Of a stretch of DNA of 39,730 bases, positions 8,373-18,323 are shown piece after piece. The notes below the pieces were generated by a model, which was not told the origin of the DNA, did no database searches, and saw nothing but the letters and a program-made list of their open reading frames with translations. The stretch's first letter is position 1; each line of letters starts with the position of its first letter. Source of the DNA: Pseudomonadota bacterium. Lineage in GTDB: Bacteria; Pseudomonadota; Gammaproteobacteria; Xanthomonadales; Xanthomonadaceae. A program made the translations under genes and the position numbers. The stretch covers positions 1 to 39,730 of the forward strand of contig CAUJJG010000035.1 of assembly GCA_963205445.1 (NCBI GenBank), in the 5' to 3' direction.

Positions 8373-11306
8373 TTACAGGGCGATTTCGCGCAGGGCCGCG
8401 ATGCTGCGAGCAGGCGAGAAGAGGAACCCTTGCCCGCGCGTGCAGCCCAGCTCCAGCAACAGGCTGCGCTGGAGGTCGGTTTCGATGCCCTCCGCAATCA
8501 CCTCCAGCCCCAGTGAGCTGGCCAGCGCCAGCACCGCGCGAATGACGGCGGCACTGGTGTCGTCCAGCGTCGGGGCGAGGTTGCTGACGAAGGATCGGTC
8601 GATCTTCAGCGCGTGCAGCGGGAAGCGGTGGAGATAGCTGAGCGAGGAGTAGCCGGTACCAAAATCGTCGAGTGCCGCCAGCACCCCGGCGGCATGCAGG
8701 GAGGCCAGGGTGGCGGCGACCTGTTCGGGATTTTCCAGCAGGGCGTCCTCGGTGACTTCGACCCGAAGAGCCTGCGGCGACACGTCATGCCGGGCGAGCG
8801 CATCCAGCAGGTGGCTGGCCAAATCGGCGCTGCGGAAACGCCGGGGAGAAACGTTCAGCGTCACATAGCGACCATCGACAGAAAGCTCGGCCAAGTGGCT
8901 GAAGGTGGCCTCCAGCATCTGCGCATCGATCTGTTCGATGCTGCCGCTGTCTTCGGCGACTTTCAGGAATGCACCGGGCGCCAGGATGCCGCGCTGCGGG
9001 TGCTGCCAGCGCAGCAGGGCCTCGTGGCCAAGCAGGCGCCCGTCACGCAGATCGACGATGGGCTGGAAGTAGGGCACGAACTCGTTGCACTGGATGGCAC
9101 GCCGCAGATCGCTTTCCAGATCCAGCAGCTGCCGGGCTTCGCGGTGCAGGTGTTCGTCGAAGAGCTCGAAGCGTCGCCGCCCGTGCGATTTGGCGCGATA
9201 CATCGCGACATCCGCATCGCGCAGCAATTCCTCGGCCTTCGTATAGCGGGCCTCGCCGAAGGTGATGCCCACGCTGGCCGAGGTATACAGCGCCTTGCCG
9301 TCGATCTGCATGGGGACGGAAAGAGCGTCGATGACCCGGCGTGCGGTGGCGCAGGCGTCCTCCGGGGAATTGATGTGTTCGAGCAGGATGGCAAATTCGT
9401 CGCCACCGAAACGGGCGACGAGATCGCTCTCGCGCATGCAGGAGGAAAGTCTGCGGCCGGCTTCCTTCAGCATCTGGTCGCCAAACAGATGGCCCACGCT
9501 GTCGTTGATCACCTTGAAGCGGTCAAGGTCAAGGAACAGCACGGCGAATTGGTGTTCGGGGCTGTCGTGCAGGCGCGCCAGCGCGTATTCCAGCGCGATG
9601 TGGAAGCGCGTGCGGTTGGGCAGGCCGGTCAATGCGTCGTGCAGCGTCTCGTGGACCAGGCGTTGTTCGGCCAGCTCGCGCACGTTGACCTGCTCGCGCA
9701 GTTCCAGCACGGTCTCGGCCAGCTCGCGCGTGCGGACCTGGACGAGGCCTTCCAGTTCTTCCTGCAGCTGCTTGCGCTCCAGTGCGGTCATGATGTGCTG
9801 GGCGACATAGGCCAGCAGTGCGCGGTCGTCTGCGCTGAAGCGGATGTCGGGCTCATAGCTTTGGACCACCACGGCACCCCGCATGCCGCCTGCACTGGCG
9901 ATGGGGACGCCGAGGAAGTCCAGCGCCGGGGTGCCCAGCCCGACGCCATCGGAGATCTGCAGCGTGCGTGCCACGTCTTGTGCGGCGCCATGCACCAGAT
10001 TGCCCTGTCGTATCAGGCCGAGGGTCAGGCTGTTTTCGAGGTCTGCCGCCGGCACTTCGCGGTTGGTCTCGTAGATGTTGGTGTCTTTCGCGTCCGCGAA
10101 ATAGATGAAACGGACGCTGTCGCGCTGGGCATCGTGCAGCGCGATGTAGAAATTGCGCGCATACATCAGCTGGCCGACGACCAGATGGATGCGATGCAGC
10201 ATTTCTTCCATGCCGAGCCGGCTGCTGGCAAGGTCGGCGATGGCATAGAGGGCTGCTTGCAGTCGCTCGCCGCGCTGGCGTTCGCGGATTTCTTCGGTCA
10301 GGGCGTGGGTCCGTTCCGCAACGCGCTGCTCCAGCTCGACATGGGCCTGCCGGCGCGTCAGTGCGATCAGGATGTGCTGGGCCACGAACTCGAGCAGGGC
10401 CTGGTCTTCCGGGCTGTAGCGGTTGCGCTGGTCGTAACACTGGACCACCACGGCGCCACGAACCACCCCGTCGGCCACCATGGGGACACCCAGCCAATCC
10501 GCGCTTTGCGTGCCGTAGCCGGGGGAGTCGGAATTGAAGCCGAACTCCTGCAGCAGCTGGCGTGAAGGCCCCATGGCGGCATGGCCGCGGCGGATCACTT
10601 CAAGGGTCAGGCTTTCGCGCAGTGCCGAAGCGGGGTACTCGCAATCGGGGTCGACCGTGTTGGGGTCGCTCTCGTCAGCGTAGTAAACGAAGCGGATGCT
10701 GTCGTGTGCGGCGTCATACAGGGCGATGAGGAGGTTCTGCGCATACATCAGGCTGCCGATGATCCCGTGGATCTGTCGCAGCATGTCGGTCATGTCGATG
10801 TCGGTGGAGGCCAGATTGGCCACGGCGTACAGCGCATGGTGCAGCTGGGCCGTCTTGGCGTGGCGCTCGGAGGCGAGGCGCTGCTCCTGCAATTCCAGTG
10901 CAGTGCTGACCCGGGCGCCTAGCAGGGCCATGAGGTTGCACCAGGCCGGCGTGTCGGCAAGGCTTTCCACGAGCCCGTCAGGCCAATCCACGTTGAGTGT
11001 CGGGCCATCGGGCAGGGAGGGAAGCAGGAATTGCTTGCGCCTGCAGTTGGGCGTGGTGCGCCGTACGGGCTGCGGCAGCGGGCGCACGGTGGGCACAGTG
11101 GCGCACTCGGCTTGCGCGCGGGTTTCCCAGTGCAGGTGCAGGTTGGGTAGCCCGAAGTGTGCGGCCGCCTCGCGCGCGGCGATCGCCTCGATCTCGGCGA
11201 GGCTGTTGGCGGAGAACAGCAAAGACACGAAATTCCCGTCCGGCGTGCGGCCCGTACCGGAACCGTCCGTGTCACGCGCCCCCTTGGCGTGCACACGTGT
11301 AACCAT
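8373..11306 (-). CDS. GAF-GAF-GGDEF-EAL cyclic-di-GMP enzyme
   Basis: This 977-residue cytosolic protein has an N-terminal region with no recognised domain (1-150), two related GAF-type sensor modules (about 155-320 and 345-510), a helical linker (510-550), a GGDEF domain (about 553-715) and an EAL domain (about 730-977). The cyclase motif GGDEF is intact at 634-638, with an inhibitory-site RxxD (RESD, 625-628) five residues before it. EAL motifs are also intact: [43 protein letters not shown] and QGFLFSP. Both diguanylate cyclase and phosphodiesterase activity are therefore possible. No membrane segment is visible. The GAF ligand is unknown. Confidence 0.93.
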   Translation of the reverse strand: MVTRVHAKGARDTDGSGTGRTPDGNFVSLLFSANSLAEIEAIAAREAAAHFGLPNLHLHWETRAQAECATVPTVRPLPQPVRRTTPNCRRKQFLLPSLPDGPTLNVDWPDGLVESLADTPAWCNLMALLGARVSTALELQEQRLASERHAKTAQLHHALYAVANLASTDIDMTDMLRQIHGIIGSLMYAQNLLIALYDAAHDSIRFVYYADESDPNTVDPDCEYPASALRESLTLEVIRRGHAAMGPSRQLLQEFGFNSDSPGYGTQSADWLGVPMVADGVVRGAVVVQCYDQRNRYSPEDQALLEFVAQHILIALTRRQAHVELEQRVAERTHALTEEIRERQRGERLQAALYAIADLASSRLGMEEMLHRIHLVVGQLMYARNFYIALHDAQRDSVRFIYFADAKDTNIYETNREVPAADLENSLTLGLIRQGNLVHGAAQDVARTLQISDGVGLGTPALDFLGVPIASAGGMRGAVVVQSYEPDIRFSADDRALLAYVAQHIMTALERKQLQEELEGLVQVRTRELAETVLELREQVNVRELAEQRLVHETLHDALTGLPNRTRFHIALEYALARLHDSPEHQFAVLFLDLDRFKVINDSVGHLFGDQMLKEAGRRLSSCMRESDLVARFGGDEFAILLEHINSPEDACATARRVIDALSVPMQIDGKALYTSASVGITFGEARYTKAEELLRDADVAMYRAKSHGRRRFELFDEHLHREARQLLDLESDLRRAIQCNEFVPYFQPIVDLRDGRLLGHEALLRWQHPQRGILAPGAFLKVAEDSGSIEQIDAQMLEATFSHLAELSVDGRYVTLNVSPRRFRSADLASHLLDALARHDVSPQALRVEVTEDALLENPEQVAATLASLHAAGVLAALDDFGTGYSSLSYLHRFPLHALKIDRSFVSNLAPTLDDTSAAVIRAVLALASSLGLEVIAEGIETDLQRSLLLELGCTRGQGFLFSPARSIAALREIAL

Positions 11307-11348
11307 ACGTGACCGAAGGTATGCCAGTTGCCGCCACTCGGCAAGCCT

Positions 11349-13373
11349 TTATTTCAGTTGCTTCGGCAACTGTTCCTGCGGGCAGGCAAACCGCTTGCGC
11401 GGGCCCCCTTCGATGCCGGCAAGACGATTGCTGAGGCGCATGGCGTCACCGTTGAGCCGCCAGTCGTACAGCGTGCTGAAGCTGAGCACACGCGCCACGT
11501 ACTCGCGGGTTTCCCGGTAGCTGATGGTCTCGATCCAGATATCGGGATCAGCGTTTGGGCGCTGGCTCAGCCAGCGGTTCAACGGCGCTGGCCCGGCGTT
11601 GTAGCCGGCGATGACCTGATAGGGCTTGCCGCCGTAGCGGTCCATCAGTTGCCGCAAATAGGCGCTGCCGAGAAGTATGTTGGTGTCGGGGTCGTACAGG
11701 CTGTCCGTCCCCGTCCAGGGCAGGCCCAGCGCTTTGGCCAAGCCTTCGCCCGTGGATGGCAGGACCTGCATCAGCCCGCGTGCGTTGGCGGAGGAGCGCG
11801 CCATCGGGTCGAACACCGATTCGGCGCGAATTTCAGCAGCGATCCAGGCCGGGTCGAGGCGGTTGCGCAATGCTTCACGCCGGATCGTCTCGGCATGGTG
11901 CAGCGGGAAACGCAGCAGGTAGAGCTGCTGCTCCGCAGGCAGGCGCTTGCCGTTGACATTGATCAGGCTGAAGACGCCGCGGTCGAACCAGCCGTTGTCC
12001 TGTGCGACTTCCACCGCGATGCGGCGCTGCTCGTCGGTAAACCGCGCCAAGGCTGCATCCCATTCGCGCGTGGCCCAGCCTTTGCGGTCAAGCATGTGGA
12101 GTTGCAGGGCGCGCACGATGCCGGGGTCATTGGCGATGGCCTGCTTTTGTGAAAGCGCAGCGGCGGGTAGCCACGGGCACAGTGCGTAGGGCAGGTCCAG
12201 CCGGTCTGCTGCAAGAAAGCCATGGAAGTCCGGTTTCTCGGCTGCGCGTGCGAACAAGGCGCGGGCGGCGGTGTCGTTGCCCCCCAGTGCGTGCATGCGT
12301 GCGGCGAAGTAGAGCCAGCGGGAATCGTTGCGTTGTGCCTCGGGCATGCGCTGAATGGCCGCCAGGGCTGCTGCCCAGTCGCTGCGGGCCAAGGCCTCGC
12401 GCACCTGTGTCTCATGCAGGCTCGCGTCCCAAGCGGCATCGGGTACGGCAGCCAGTCGGCGGGCTGCTTCCGGCAAATAGGAGGCAGCCGACCACAGCGC
12501 GAGCTGATATTGCACTCGTGCACTGTCCGTGGGTGTAAACGCCAGCGGCTGGGCGAGTGTGGAGAGCAAGGCTTCTGCGCGGTCAGGTGACGATTTCGCC
12601 AGTCGCGCCAGGGCCACCGACGCGACCAAGCGGCTGCGGGCGTTCGCCGGCCAACCACTCGCCTTGTCTGAGGGGGCGTCGATGTAGGCGGCATAGGCGG
12701 CCGCCTGTGCTTGATCCGCAGCAGGCAGGCCTTGGGCGATGCTGCGCATGACCGCGGTCTGTGCAGCTTCGGCCGCCTTGTCGTAGCGCTCCCAGCGCAG
12801 GGCAACAGGCAGGCCGCCTTGTGCTGCCAGCAGGGCGAGCGGTGCATCGCATTGTGCAGGCAAGGCCTCGGCTGCGTTGCGCCACAGCGCCTGCGCTTCC
12901 TTCGTCCATTCGGCATCGACGCGATTGCTGGCCATCAGCGCCTGCAGTCGCAAGCAGCGCAGGAGGGGGCTGGTGAGCGTGGCATCCCAGTGCGCCAGGA
13001 AGCTGGGCCAGGCATTGCGACGGGCAAGCGCCGGCAGCCACGCATCGCGGAACGCCATGGCCACGGGCTCGCCCTTGTGGGCGGTCAGGAAGCGGTTGCC
13101 GCGATCGATTGGCAGCGTATCGATGCCGGCACGCAACTGGACGAATTCCAGCCATCCCGCCAGCGGATGGCTGGCGAAGGCCGCCAGCGCGATGTCATCC
13201 AGCGCCCCGCGCCCGGCCGTTTCGAACGCCGCCTTGAGGGCCGTCTCCGGGGGAGGGATGGGCGTGGGCGCGCGATGCAGCAGCGGTGGGCGGGTCTGTG
13301 GGGCGGCGACGGCGATGGGCGTGGTGAGCCCGGCGAACAGGAAGCCCAGCGTGGCAGCGACAATCTTGTGCAT
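11349..13373 (-). CDS. Soluble lytic murein transglycosylase (Slt70-type)
   Basis: This exported enzyme of about 674 residues cleaves peptidoglycan between MurNAc and GlcNAc, forming 1,6-anhydroMurNAc. It has a signal peptide (MHKIVAATLGFLFAGLTTPIAVAA), a long alpha-helical superhelix and a C-terminal lysozyme-like domain. The catalytic Glu lies in EIRAESVFDP; GLMQVLPSTG and VIAGYNAGP are family motifs. The track starts 129 codons earlier inside the divergent transporter region. I chose the ATG at 13373 for its signal peptide; an ATG at 13394 is an alternative. It is divergent from the TauE gene. Confidence 0.93.
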   Translation of the reverse strand: MHKIVAATLGFLFAGLTTPIAVAAPQTRPPLLHRAPTPIPPPETALKAAFETAGRGALDDIALAAFASHPLAGWLEFVQLRAGIDTLPIDRGNRFLTAHKGEPVAMAFRDAWLPALARRNAWPSFLAHWDATLTSPLLRCLRLQALMASNRVDAEWTKEAQALWRNAAEALPAQCDAPLALLAAQGGLPVALRWERYDKAAEAAQTAVMRSIAQGLPAADQAQAAAYAAYIDAPSDKASGWPANARSRLVASVALARLAKSSPDRAEALLSTLAQPLAFTPTDSARVQYQLALWSAASYLPEAARRLAAVPDAAWDASLHETQVREALARSDWAAALAAIQRMPEAQRNDSRWLYFAARMHALGGNDTAARALFARAAEKPDFHGFLAADRLDLPYALCPWLPAAALSQKQAIANDPGIVRALQLHMLDRKGWATREWDAALARFTDEQRRIAVEVAQDNGWFDRGVFSLINVNGKRLPAEQQLYLLRFPLHHAETIRREALRNRLDPAWIAAEIRAESVFDPMARSSANARGLMQVLPSTGEGLAKALGLPWTGTDSLYDPDTNILLGSAYLRQLMDRYGGKPYQVIAGYNAGPAPLNRWLSQRPNADPDIWIETISYRETREYVARVLSFSTLYDWRLNGDAMRLSNRLAGIEGGPRKRFACPQEQLPKQLK

Positions 13374-13426
13374 GTCCCGACTATAACCGAGCATCCACGG
13401 CTCGCCCTGACGGTTGGAGACATGAG

Positions 13427-14227
13427 ATGTTCCTGTTGGTGTACCTCGCTCTGGGGGCCTGTGCCGGCGTGCTTGCGGGTTTGCTGGGTATCGGCGGCGG
13501 CCTGCTGTTGGTGGCCGCGCTGGCCTTTGTGCTGCCGCTGCAGGGGATTGCGCCGGAGGCCGCCATGCATGCGGCCTTGGCCAGCTCGCTTGCCAGCATC
13601 GTGCTGACGGCGGCCGCATCCGCACGCGCCCACCATCGGCGCGGCAGCGTGTCCTGGTCCACGGTGGCGTGGATAGTGCCGGGCGTGTTGCTGGGTGGTT
13701 GGCTGGGTAGCCGATTGGCCATCGGGCTGGATGGGAATGTATTGCGCTGGTGCGTGGCAACGTACTGTTTTCTGGTGGCTGCGCAGATGCTGTTGTCGAA
13801 GCCCGCAGGTGCCGGCAGTGGTCTGGAAACGCCGCATGGGCCTGGGTACAGCCTGGCAGGGGGCGGGATCGGTCTGGTGTCGTCGGTGGTTGGCATCGGT
13901 GGGGGGAGCCTGACCGTGCCGCTGCTGATCTGGCGCGGCGTGGCGCCGGTGCGTGCGGTCGGGACCTCCTCCGCCTGCGGCATTTTCATCGGGCTTGGCA
14001 GCGCACTGGGATATGCGTTGCAGGCGCCAGCCGATGCGCTGCCGATGCCGTTGGCCGTGGGCTACATCTACCTGCCTGCTGCCGCAGGGGTGGCCGTGGC
14101 TTCGGTGCTGGCGGCCCCTTACGGGACGCGGCTTGCGCATGCGCTCAGCGGATTGGCGCTGAAACGCGTGTTCGCGGCGTTCATGCTGCTGGTGGGCTGT
14201 GCGATGGGGTACAGCGCTTGGGCGTGA
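13427..14227 (+). CDS. TauE/SafE-family membrane transporter
   Basis: This 266-residue protein has about eight hydrophobic segments arranged as two repeats, each with a glycine-rich signature: GLLGIGGGLLLV near the N-terminus and GIGGGSLTVPLL in the second half. The family exports or moves sulfite, sulfoacetate and related anions; individual substrates vary, and nothing here fixes one. The ATG at 13427 has GGAG eight bases upstream. It is flanked by the divergent lytic transglycosylase and a convergent phosphodiesterase, so it appears to be transcribed alone. Confidence 0.9.
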   Translation: MFLLVYLALGACAGVLAGLLGIGGGLLLVAALAFVLPLQGIAPEAAMHAALASSLASIVLTAAASARAHHRRGSVSWSTVAWIVPGVLLGGWLGSRLAIGLDGNVLRWCVATYCFLVAAQMLLSKPAGAGSGLETPHGPGYSLAGGGIGLVSSVVGIGGGSLTVPLLIWRGVAPVRAVGTSSACGIFIGLGSALGYALQAPADALPMPLAVGYIYLPAAAGVAVASVLAAPYGTRLAHALSGLALKRVFAAFMLLVGCAMGYSAWA

Positions 14228-14251
14228 GCCGGCAAAGCCTGCCGTCGAGCC

Positions 14252-15010
14252 TCAGCGCAGGGCGGCTTCCGGGATATCCATTTCCACCGACAGTGCGAGG
14301 TGGTCCGACTGCGCCGCCGGCAGGGCCTGCATGCCTGCGATGGTCAGCTCGGGGGTGACCAGCATGTGGTCGATGGCACGCTGCGGTCGCCAGGACGGGA
14401 AGGTAGGGACGCGTTGAACGGGGGGCTGCAGGCGCGTGCGGCGATACAGGGTTTGCATCTCCGCGCAATCGGGATCGCAGTTGAAATCCCCCATCAGAAC
14501 CGCGTTGGGGCGGTTGCCCAGCAAGTCGGCGATGAAATCGAGCTGGCTGCGCCGGGACTGGTTTCCCAGCGACAGGTGGGCGATCGCCACCGTCAGGCCG
14601 TTGCCTGCATTGCCGAAGACGGCGGTCAGTACCCCGCGGCCCTTCACCCGCCCGGGCAGCGGGTGGTCTTCCACCCGACGTGGCTCCAGCCGGCTGAGCA
14701 GGCCGTTGGCGCTGGAGGCTACCCCCGCCACGCTGCGGTTGGGCTGGTGGCTCCAGTAGGCGAAGCCGGCCCGCTCCGCCAGGTAGTGGGTCTGGTTGGT
14801 AAAGCCAGAGCGCAGGCTGCCCGGGTCGGCCTCCTGCAGGCCGACGATGTCGTGACGGCCTGCAAGTTCGGCGATGGTGTCGAGCGCTCCGCGCTTGTTG
14901 CCGGCCGGCAACACGTGCGACCAGCTGCGGGCGACGTAATCGCCATAACCGCGCGTGCTGGAGCCGGCCTGGATGTTCGCGCTCAACAGACGCAGCCGGC
15001 GGTTGTCCAT
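14252..15010 (-). CDS. Endonuclease/exonuclease/phosphatase-family protein
   Basis: This 252-residue EEP-fold hydrolase shows the family's catalytic series: LSANIQAG at the first strand, VGLQEAD (metal Glu), AIAHLSLGNQSRR, LMGDFNCDPDC and the terminal SDHLALSVEM (catalytic Asp-His). Such enzymes cleave phosphodiester bonds in nucleic acids, lipids or inositol phosphates. The specificity cannot be told here. No signal peptide is seen, so it is probably cytosolic. It lies 19 bases downstream of the DsbA lipoprotein and could be the last gene of that transcript. Confidence 0.88.
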   Translation of the reverse strand: MDNRRLRLLSANIQAGSSTRGYGDYVARSWSHVLPAGNKRGALDTIAELAGRHDIVGLQEADPGSLRSGFTNQTHYLAERAGFAYWSHQPNRSVAGVASSANGLLSRLEPRRVEDHPLPGRVKGRGVLTAVFGNAGNGLTVAIAHLSLGNQSRRSQLDFIADLLGNRPNAVLMGDFNCDPDCAEMQTLYRRTRLQPPVQRVPTFPSWRPQRAIDHMLVTPELTIAGMQALPAAQSDHLALSVEMDIPEAALR

Positions 15011-15029
15011 GAGGATGTTGAAAGGAAGG

Positions 15030-15902
15030 TCAGTTCGCAGGCGCGCCCGCTGCTGCAGGTGCCGCCTCGGTCGTCACGGTCGGTGCCGCCGGCGCCGGCG
15101 AGGCGCTTCCCAGCTTGGCGCGTTCGGCAACCACCAACTGGTTGATGATCCGGAACATGTCCTCCAGGTTCTTCCCCTTCACCCGGTACTTGCCCGCGAT
15201 GATGAACGCCGGGGTGCTCATCTGATCACCGTTGAAGGCGGTGGTCATGTACTGGCGAGCATGGTTGATTTTCGCGGCCACCGCGAAGCTTTCCATGCTG
15301 CTCAGGAATTGCTTGGCATCGGCACCGTAACCGGCGTAGAACGCGGCGATTTCTGCCGGCGTATCCATGCCGCGCTCGCCCTTGAGGGTCTTGTCGATGT
15401 GGATGGCGCGGAACATCGCATCATGGGTCTTGTCGGAAAGGCCCATTGCCTCGGCGGCATAGAAGGCCTTGGCGTAGTTGTCCCACATCGAGCCGAATGC
15501 AGCCGGGACATAGACGAAATGCACGTCCGGCGGCAGCTTGGCCTTCATGGCGGCGACGGTGGGCTGCACCATGGCGCAGAACGGGCAGACATAGCCGAAG
15601 AACTCGACGATCTCGATCTTGCCGGGCGGCGTGTCGAAGGGTTGGCCATTGGGAATGACGAGGTAGTCCGTGCCGGCCACCGGCGGCGGTGCCTTGGCGG
15701 CGGCTTCCTCGGCGGCCTTGATGGCGGCCTCCGCGGCCGCCACGCGCTGCGGGTCCTCGGCGCTGGCCTGCTGGGCGGCTGGCACGGCTGCCTGGGCGGC
15801 AGGGGCGTCAGGACTTGCGATGACAGGGGCAGGTGCTTCGTTCTTGCAGGCCGCCAGCGGCAGCAGGGCGAACAGCAGCAGGGCGTGACGGGACAAGGCC
15901 AT
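15030..15902 (-). CDS. DsbA-family thiol:disulfide oxidoreductase, lipoprotein with Ala-rich linker
   Basis: This 290-residue envelope protein has a lipoprotein signal (ALLPLAAC, lipid Cys19). A low-complexity Ala/Pro-rich tether of about 55 residues follows, then a thioredoxin-fold DsbA domain with CPFC at 106-109 and the cis-proline loop STPAFIIAGKYRV. It should oxidise or isomerise periplasmic thiols while anchored to a membrane. The long linker would let the domain reach away from the bilayer (inference). It follows a second, non-lipidated DsbA and cytochrome c4 in what looks like one transcript. Confidence 0.9.
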   Translation of the reverse strand: MALSRHALLLFALLPLAACKNEAPAPVIASPDAPAAQAAVPAAQQASAEDPQRVAAAEAAIKAAEEAAAKAPPPVAGTDYLVIPNGQPFDTPPGKIEIVEFFGYVCPFCAMVQPTVAAMKAKLPPDVHFVYVPAAFGSMWDNYAKAFYAAEAMGLSDKTHDAMFRAIHIDKTLKGERGMDTPAEIAAFYAGYGADAKQFLSSMESFAVAAKINHARQYMTTAFNGDQMSTPAFIIAGKYRVKGKNLEDMFRIINQLVVAERAKLGSASPAPAAPTVTTEAAPAAAGAPAN

Positions 15903-15931
15903 GTCGGGTACTCGTTGTGCGATGGATTGGG

Positions 15932-16639
15932 TCAGGGACGGGCGGGCGTCGCGCTGCGCGAGGCCGCCGCAGGCTTGCCGGCGCCGGCAGGCGACGGCTT
16001 CTTCGGCGCGAGGGCCAGGACCACGCTGCGTGCGTTGGCAAGCAGGTTTTCATAGCTGTTGCCCAAGATACGATAGCGGCCGGCCACGATCAGCGATGGG
16101 GTGCCTTCGATCCCGCTGCGACGCGCGAAATCGTAGGCCTCCTTCAGTTGCGGCAGCTGTTTGTCGTCGTCCTGCATCGCGGCCTTGAAGGCCTTGGCGT
16201 CCACGCCCTGCACCTTGCTCGCAAAGGCGATGATCTGGGCAGCGCTGGCATTGTGGGGCAGCTCGCCGCTGTCATGGATCGCTGCGAACAGGCGGGGGTG
16301 CAGAACGGCAAGCGATTTGCTGGAGCGCGCCGCGAAGAAGGCGCGCGACCAAGTGTCATCGCGATTGAAGACGCCCGTGACCAGCACCAGCTTGGCGTGT
16401 GCCGGCAGCTGTTTCGCCCATTTTTCCAGCATTGGCGCGAAATGTGCGCAATGCGGGCATGTGTACGCGAAGACCTCGGCGATTTCGACCATGCCGGGGG
16501 GCTGTGCCTGATAAGGCTGGCCACCTTCGATGTACTGGTAATGCACGCCTTCGGTCAGCCCCGGCAGGACAGTTTGCGCACGCGCAGGCGTCAACGCATG
16601 GGCCAGCAGCAACATCAGGGAAACCACGATCAAACGCAT
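15932..16639 (-). CDS. dsbA: Periplasmic thiol:disulfide interchange protein DsbA
   Basis: This 235-residue secreted protein has a signal peptide (MRLIVVSLMLLLAHALTPARA), the canonical DsbA active site CPHC (61-64) in FAYTCPHCAHF, and the cis-Pro loop GTPSLIVAGRYRI. DsbA introduces disulfides into newly exported proteins and is reoxidised by DsbB, which is not in this window. A GGAGA ribosome site precedes the start. The gene sits between cytochrome c4 and the lipoprotein DsbA. Confidence 0.93.
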   Translation of the reverse strand: MRLIVVSLMLLLAHALTPARAQTVLPGLTEGVHYQYIEGGQPYQAQPPGMVEIAEVFAYTCPHCAHFAPMLEKWAKQLPAHAKLVLVTGVFNRDDTWSRAFFAARSSKSLAVLHPRLFAAIHDSGELPHNASAAQIIAFASKVQGVDAKAFKAAMQDDDKQLPQLKEAYDFARRSGIEGTPSLIVAGRYRILGNSYENLLANARSVVLALAPKKPSPAGAGKPAAASRSATPARP

Positions 16640-16720
16640 CGATTCAATCTCCGGCGGATCAGGATGGCCGCGCGAGCATGCGGGGGCCGCTGCAAACGCA
16701 GGATGAAGGGAAGGGGTGCG

Positions 16721-17488
16721 TCAGCGGCGGATGCTTTCCTTCGTTGTGCCCGGTGCGCGCGTATGCAAACCCTGCGCATAGCTGGCAAGCGACTTGATTT
16801 CTTCGTCGGTCAGCGTCTTGGCCACGTCCGCCATCAGCTTGAAATGGGTGGCATGGGTGTACGTGGTGGTGCCGGTGCGGTATTCCTCGAGGCGCCGCGC
16901 CAAGTAAGCCGAATCCTGGCCGTGCAGGGCCGGGTAGGCGGGGCCCGGGTTGCCGGCGCCTGAGGGGCCGTGGCAGGCCATGCAGGCCGGGACGCCGCGG
17001 GTGGCGTCGCCATTGCGGAACAGGCGTTCGCCCACCTGATAGAACTTCAGGTCGGCATTCGGGCCGCTGGCGATCAGGGTGTCATCGGCCACGCCGGTGC
17101 CGCTGGTCTGCTTGGCGTACCAAGCGCCGACGTCACGCATGTCCTGCGCGCTGAGGATGCTGGCGAACGGCGCCATGATGGCGGCCAAGCCGCTGGTGCG
17201 CTGGCCGCTCTTGAACAGGTGCAGCTGATCGGCGATGTAGCGCTCGGGCATGCCGGCAATGCGCGGCGCGTTCTGCTGCATGGCGTTGCCGTCCAGGCCG
17301 TGGCAGGCCGCGCAGGCGCCGGCCTTGCTCTGGCCCGCCTGGGCATCGCCCCAGGAGGCGGGTTTTTCCACCAGGGGTGCGGTCTGCACGGGGGCATTGT
17401 CCGGCGCGGCAACGGCCGTGCTCTGGGCATAGGCAACCGCGGCGAGCGCGAGGCAGGCAACACCGGCAAGGGCATGGACAGGACGCAT
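16721..17488 (-). CDS. Dihaem cytochrome c4
   Basis: This 255-residue periplasmic electron carrier starts with a signal peptide (MRPVHALAGVACLALAAVAYAQ) and contains two haem-binding sites, CAACH (59-63) and CMACH (169-173), in two related cytochrome-c folds. Downstream Met residues are available as axial ligands. Cytochrome c4 typically feeds electrons to cbb3-type terminal oxidases. The track's start is 58 codons too far upstream; the ATG at 17488 gives the signal peptide. A TTGACC-17-CATAAT promoter lies just upstream. It appears to be the first gene of the redox operon. Confidence 0.94.
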   Translation of the reverse strand: MRPVHALAGVACLALAAVAYAQSTAVAAPDNAPVQTAPLVEKPASWGDAQAGQSKAGACAACHGLDGNAMQQNAPRIAGMPERYIADQLHLFKSGQRTSGLAAIMAPFASILSAQDMRDVGAWYAKQTSGTGVADDTLIASGPNADLKFYQVGERLFRNGDATRGVPACMACHGPSGAGNPGPAYPALHGQDSAYLARRLEEYRTGTTTYTHATHFKLMADVAKTLTDEEIKSLASYAQGLHTRAPGTTKESIRR

Positions 17489-17539
17489 GCAAAAACTCCA
17501 CTGGCATGAGGGCGCGTTCAGGTGTCGCGCAACTCGCAA

Positions 17540-17568
17540 ATTATGGTCATCGCGCCGGAACCGGTCAA
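17540..17568 (-). promoter_or_regulatory. Sigma-70 promoter for cytochrome c4-dsbA-DsbA lipoprotein
   Basis: On the minus strand TTGACC, a 17-base spacer and CATAAT closely match consensus, about 52 bases before the cytochrome c4 start. Confidence 0.7.
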
Positions 17569-17580
17569 ACGAGGCTGGCA

Positions 17581-17612
17581 CATGGCCCATAACATGCCAT
17601 GCTATGGCCATG
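17581..17612 (+). repeat. Imperfect inverted repeat across the engB start
   Basis: CATGGCCCATA and TATGGCCATG pair except for one extra C and enclose an 11-base loop. The right arm includes the engB start codon, so the folded mRNA could hide it. No clear Shine-Dalgarno sequence is visible. Confidence 0.4.
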
Positions 17613-18221
17613 GCTGCACCCAATCCGTTCGCGCGCGCCCAGTACCTGCTGGCCGCCCACAATTATCGCCAACTGCCGTCCGATGGCGGCTTCGAGGTGG
17701 CGTTTGCCGGCCGGTCCAATGCGGGCAAGTCCTCGGCGCTCAATGCCCTGTGCCAGCAAAACGCGCTGGCGCGAGTCTCCAAGACGCCCGGGCGGACCCA
17801 GCAGCTGGTGTTTTTTGGCCTGCCGCCGCACGAGAACAAGTATCTGGTCGATTTGCCAGGTTACGGCTACGCCAAGGTGCCGCAGGATCTGCAGGCCCAT
17901 TGGCAGGCGTTTCTCGACGGTTATTTCGGCTCCCGTGTCGCCTTGCGCGGCCTGGTGGTGGTGATGGATGTGCGTCATCCGCTGAAGGAGTACGACCGCC
18001 AGATGCTGGGCTATGCGATGCGGCGCGGGTTGCCGGCGCACGTGATCCTGACCAAGGCCGACAAGTTGAGCCGTGGCGCCGGCGGCAACACCCTGCAGGC
18101 GGTGCGGATGGAGCTGGGGCGCAGTTATGCCGACAGCGTCAGCGTGCAGCTGTTCTCCGGCGAATCCAAGCAGGGCGTGGAGGAGTTGCGCAGCGTGCTG
18201 GCAGGTTGGCTGCAGCTGTAA
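17604..18221 (+). CDS. engB: Ribosome biogenesis GTP-binding protein EngB (YihA/YsxC)
   Basis: This 205-residue essential-type GTPase helps late assembly of the 50S subunit. The GTPase motifs are plain: G1 GRSNAGKSS, G3 DLPGYG and G4 TKADK, preceded by the family N-terminus FARAQYLLAAHNYRQLP. The start at 17604 (MAMAAPNP) is preferred; MAAPNP at 17610 is equally possible. The longer track ORF overlaps the divergent promoter. It is followed 102 bases later by gshA. Confidence 0.95.
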   Translation: MAMAAPNPFARAQYLLAAHNYRQLPSDGGFEVAFAGRSNAGKSSALNALCQQNALARVSKTPGRTQQLVFFGLPPHENKYLVDLPGYGYAKVPQDLQAHWQAFLDGYFGSRVALRGLVVVMDVRHPLKEYDRQMLGYAMRRGLPAHVILTKADKLSRGAGGNTLQAVRMELGRSYADSVSVQLFSGESKQGVEELRSVLAGWLQL

Positions 18222-18323
18222 CCCCATTCGCTGCATCACCGGAACGCTGAAGTCGCAGCCGCGATGCTGCGGTGCAGTGCCGTGACCGGCTATTCTGCTG
18301 GGCCCAATCGACAGGCGATGCCG

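Noticed and set aside
8613-10565. 650-residue plus-strand ORF
   Set aside because: It is antisense to the GAF-GAF-GGDEF-EAL gene, has no family likeness, and is a high-GC shadow of that gene's codon pattern.
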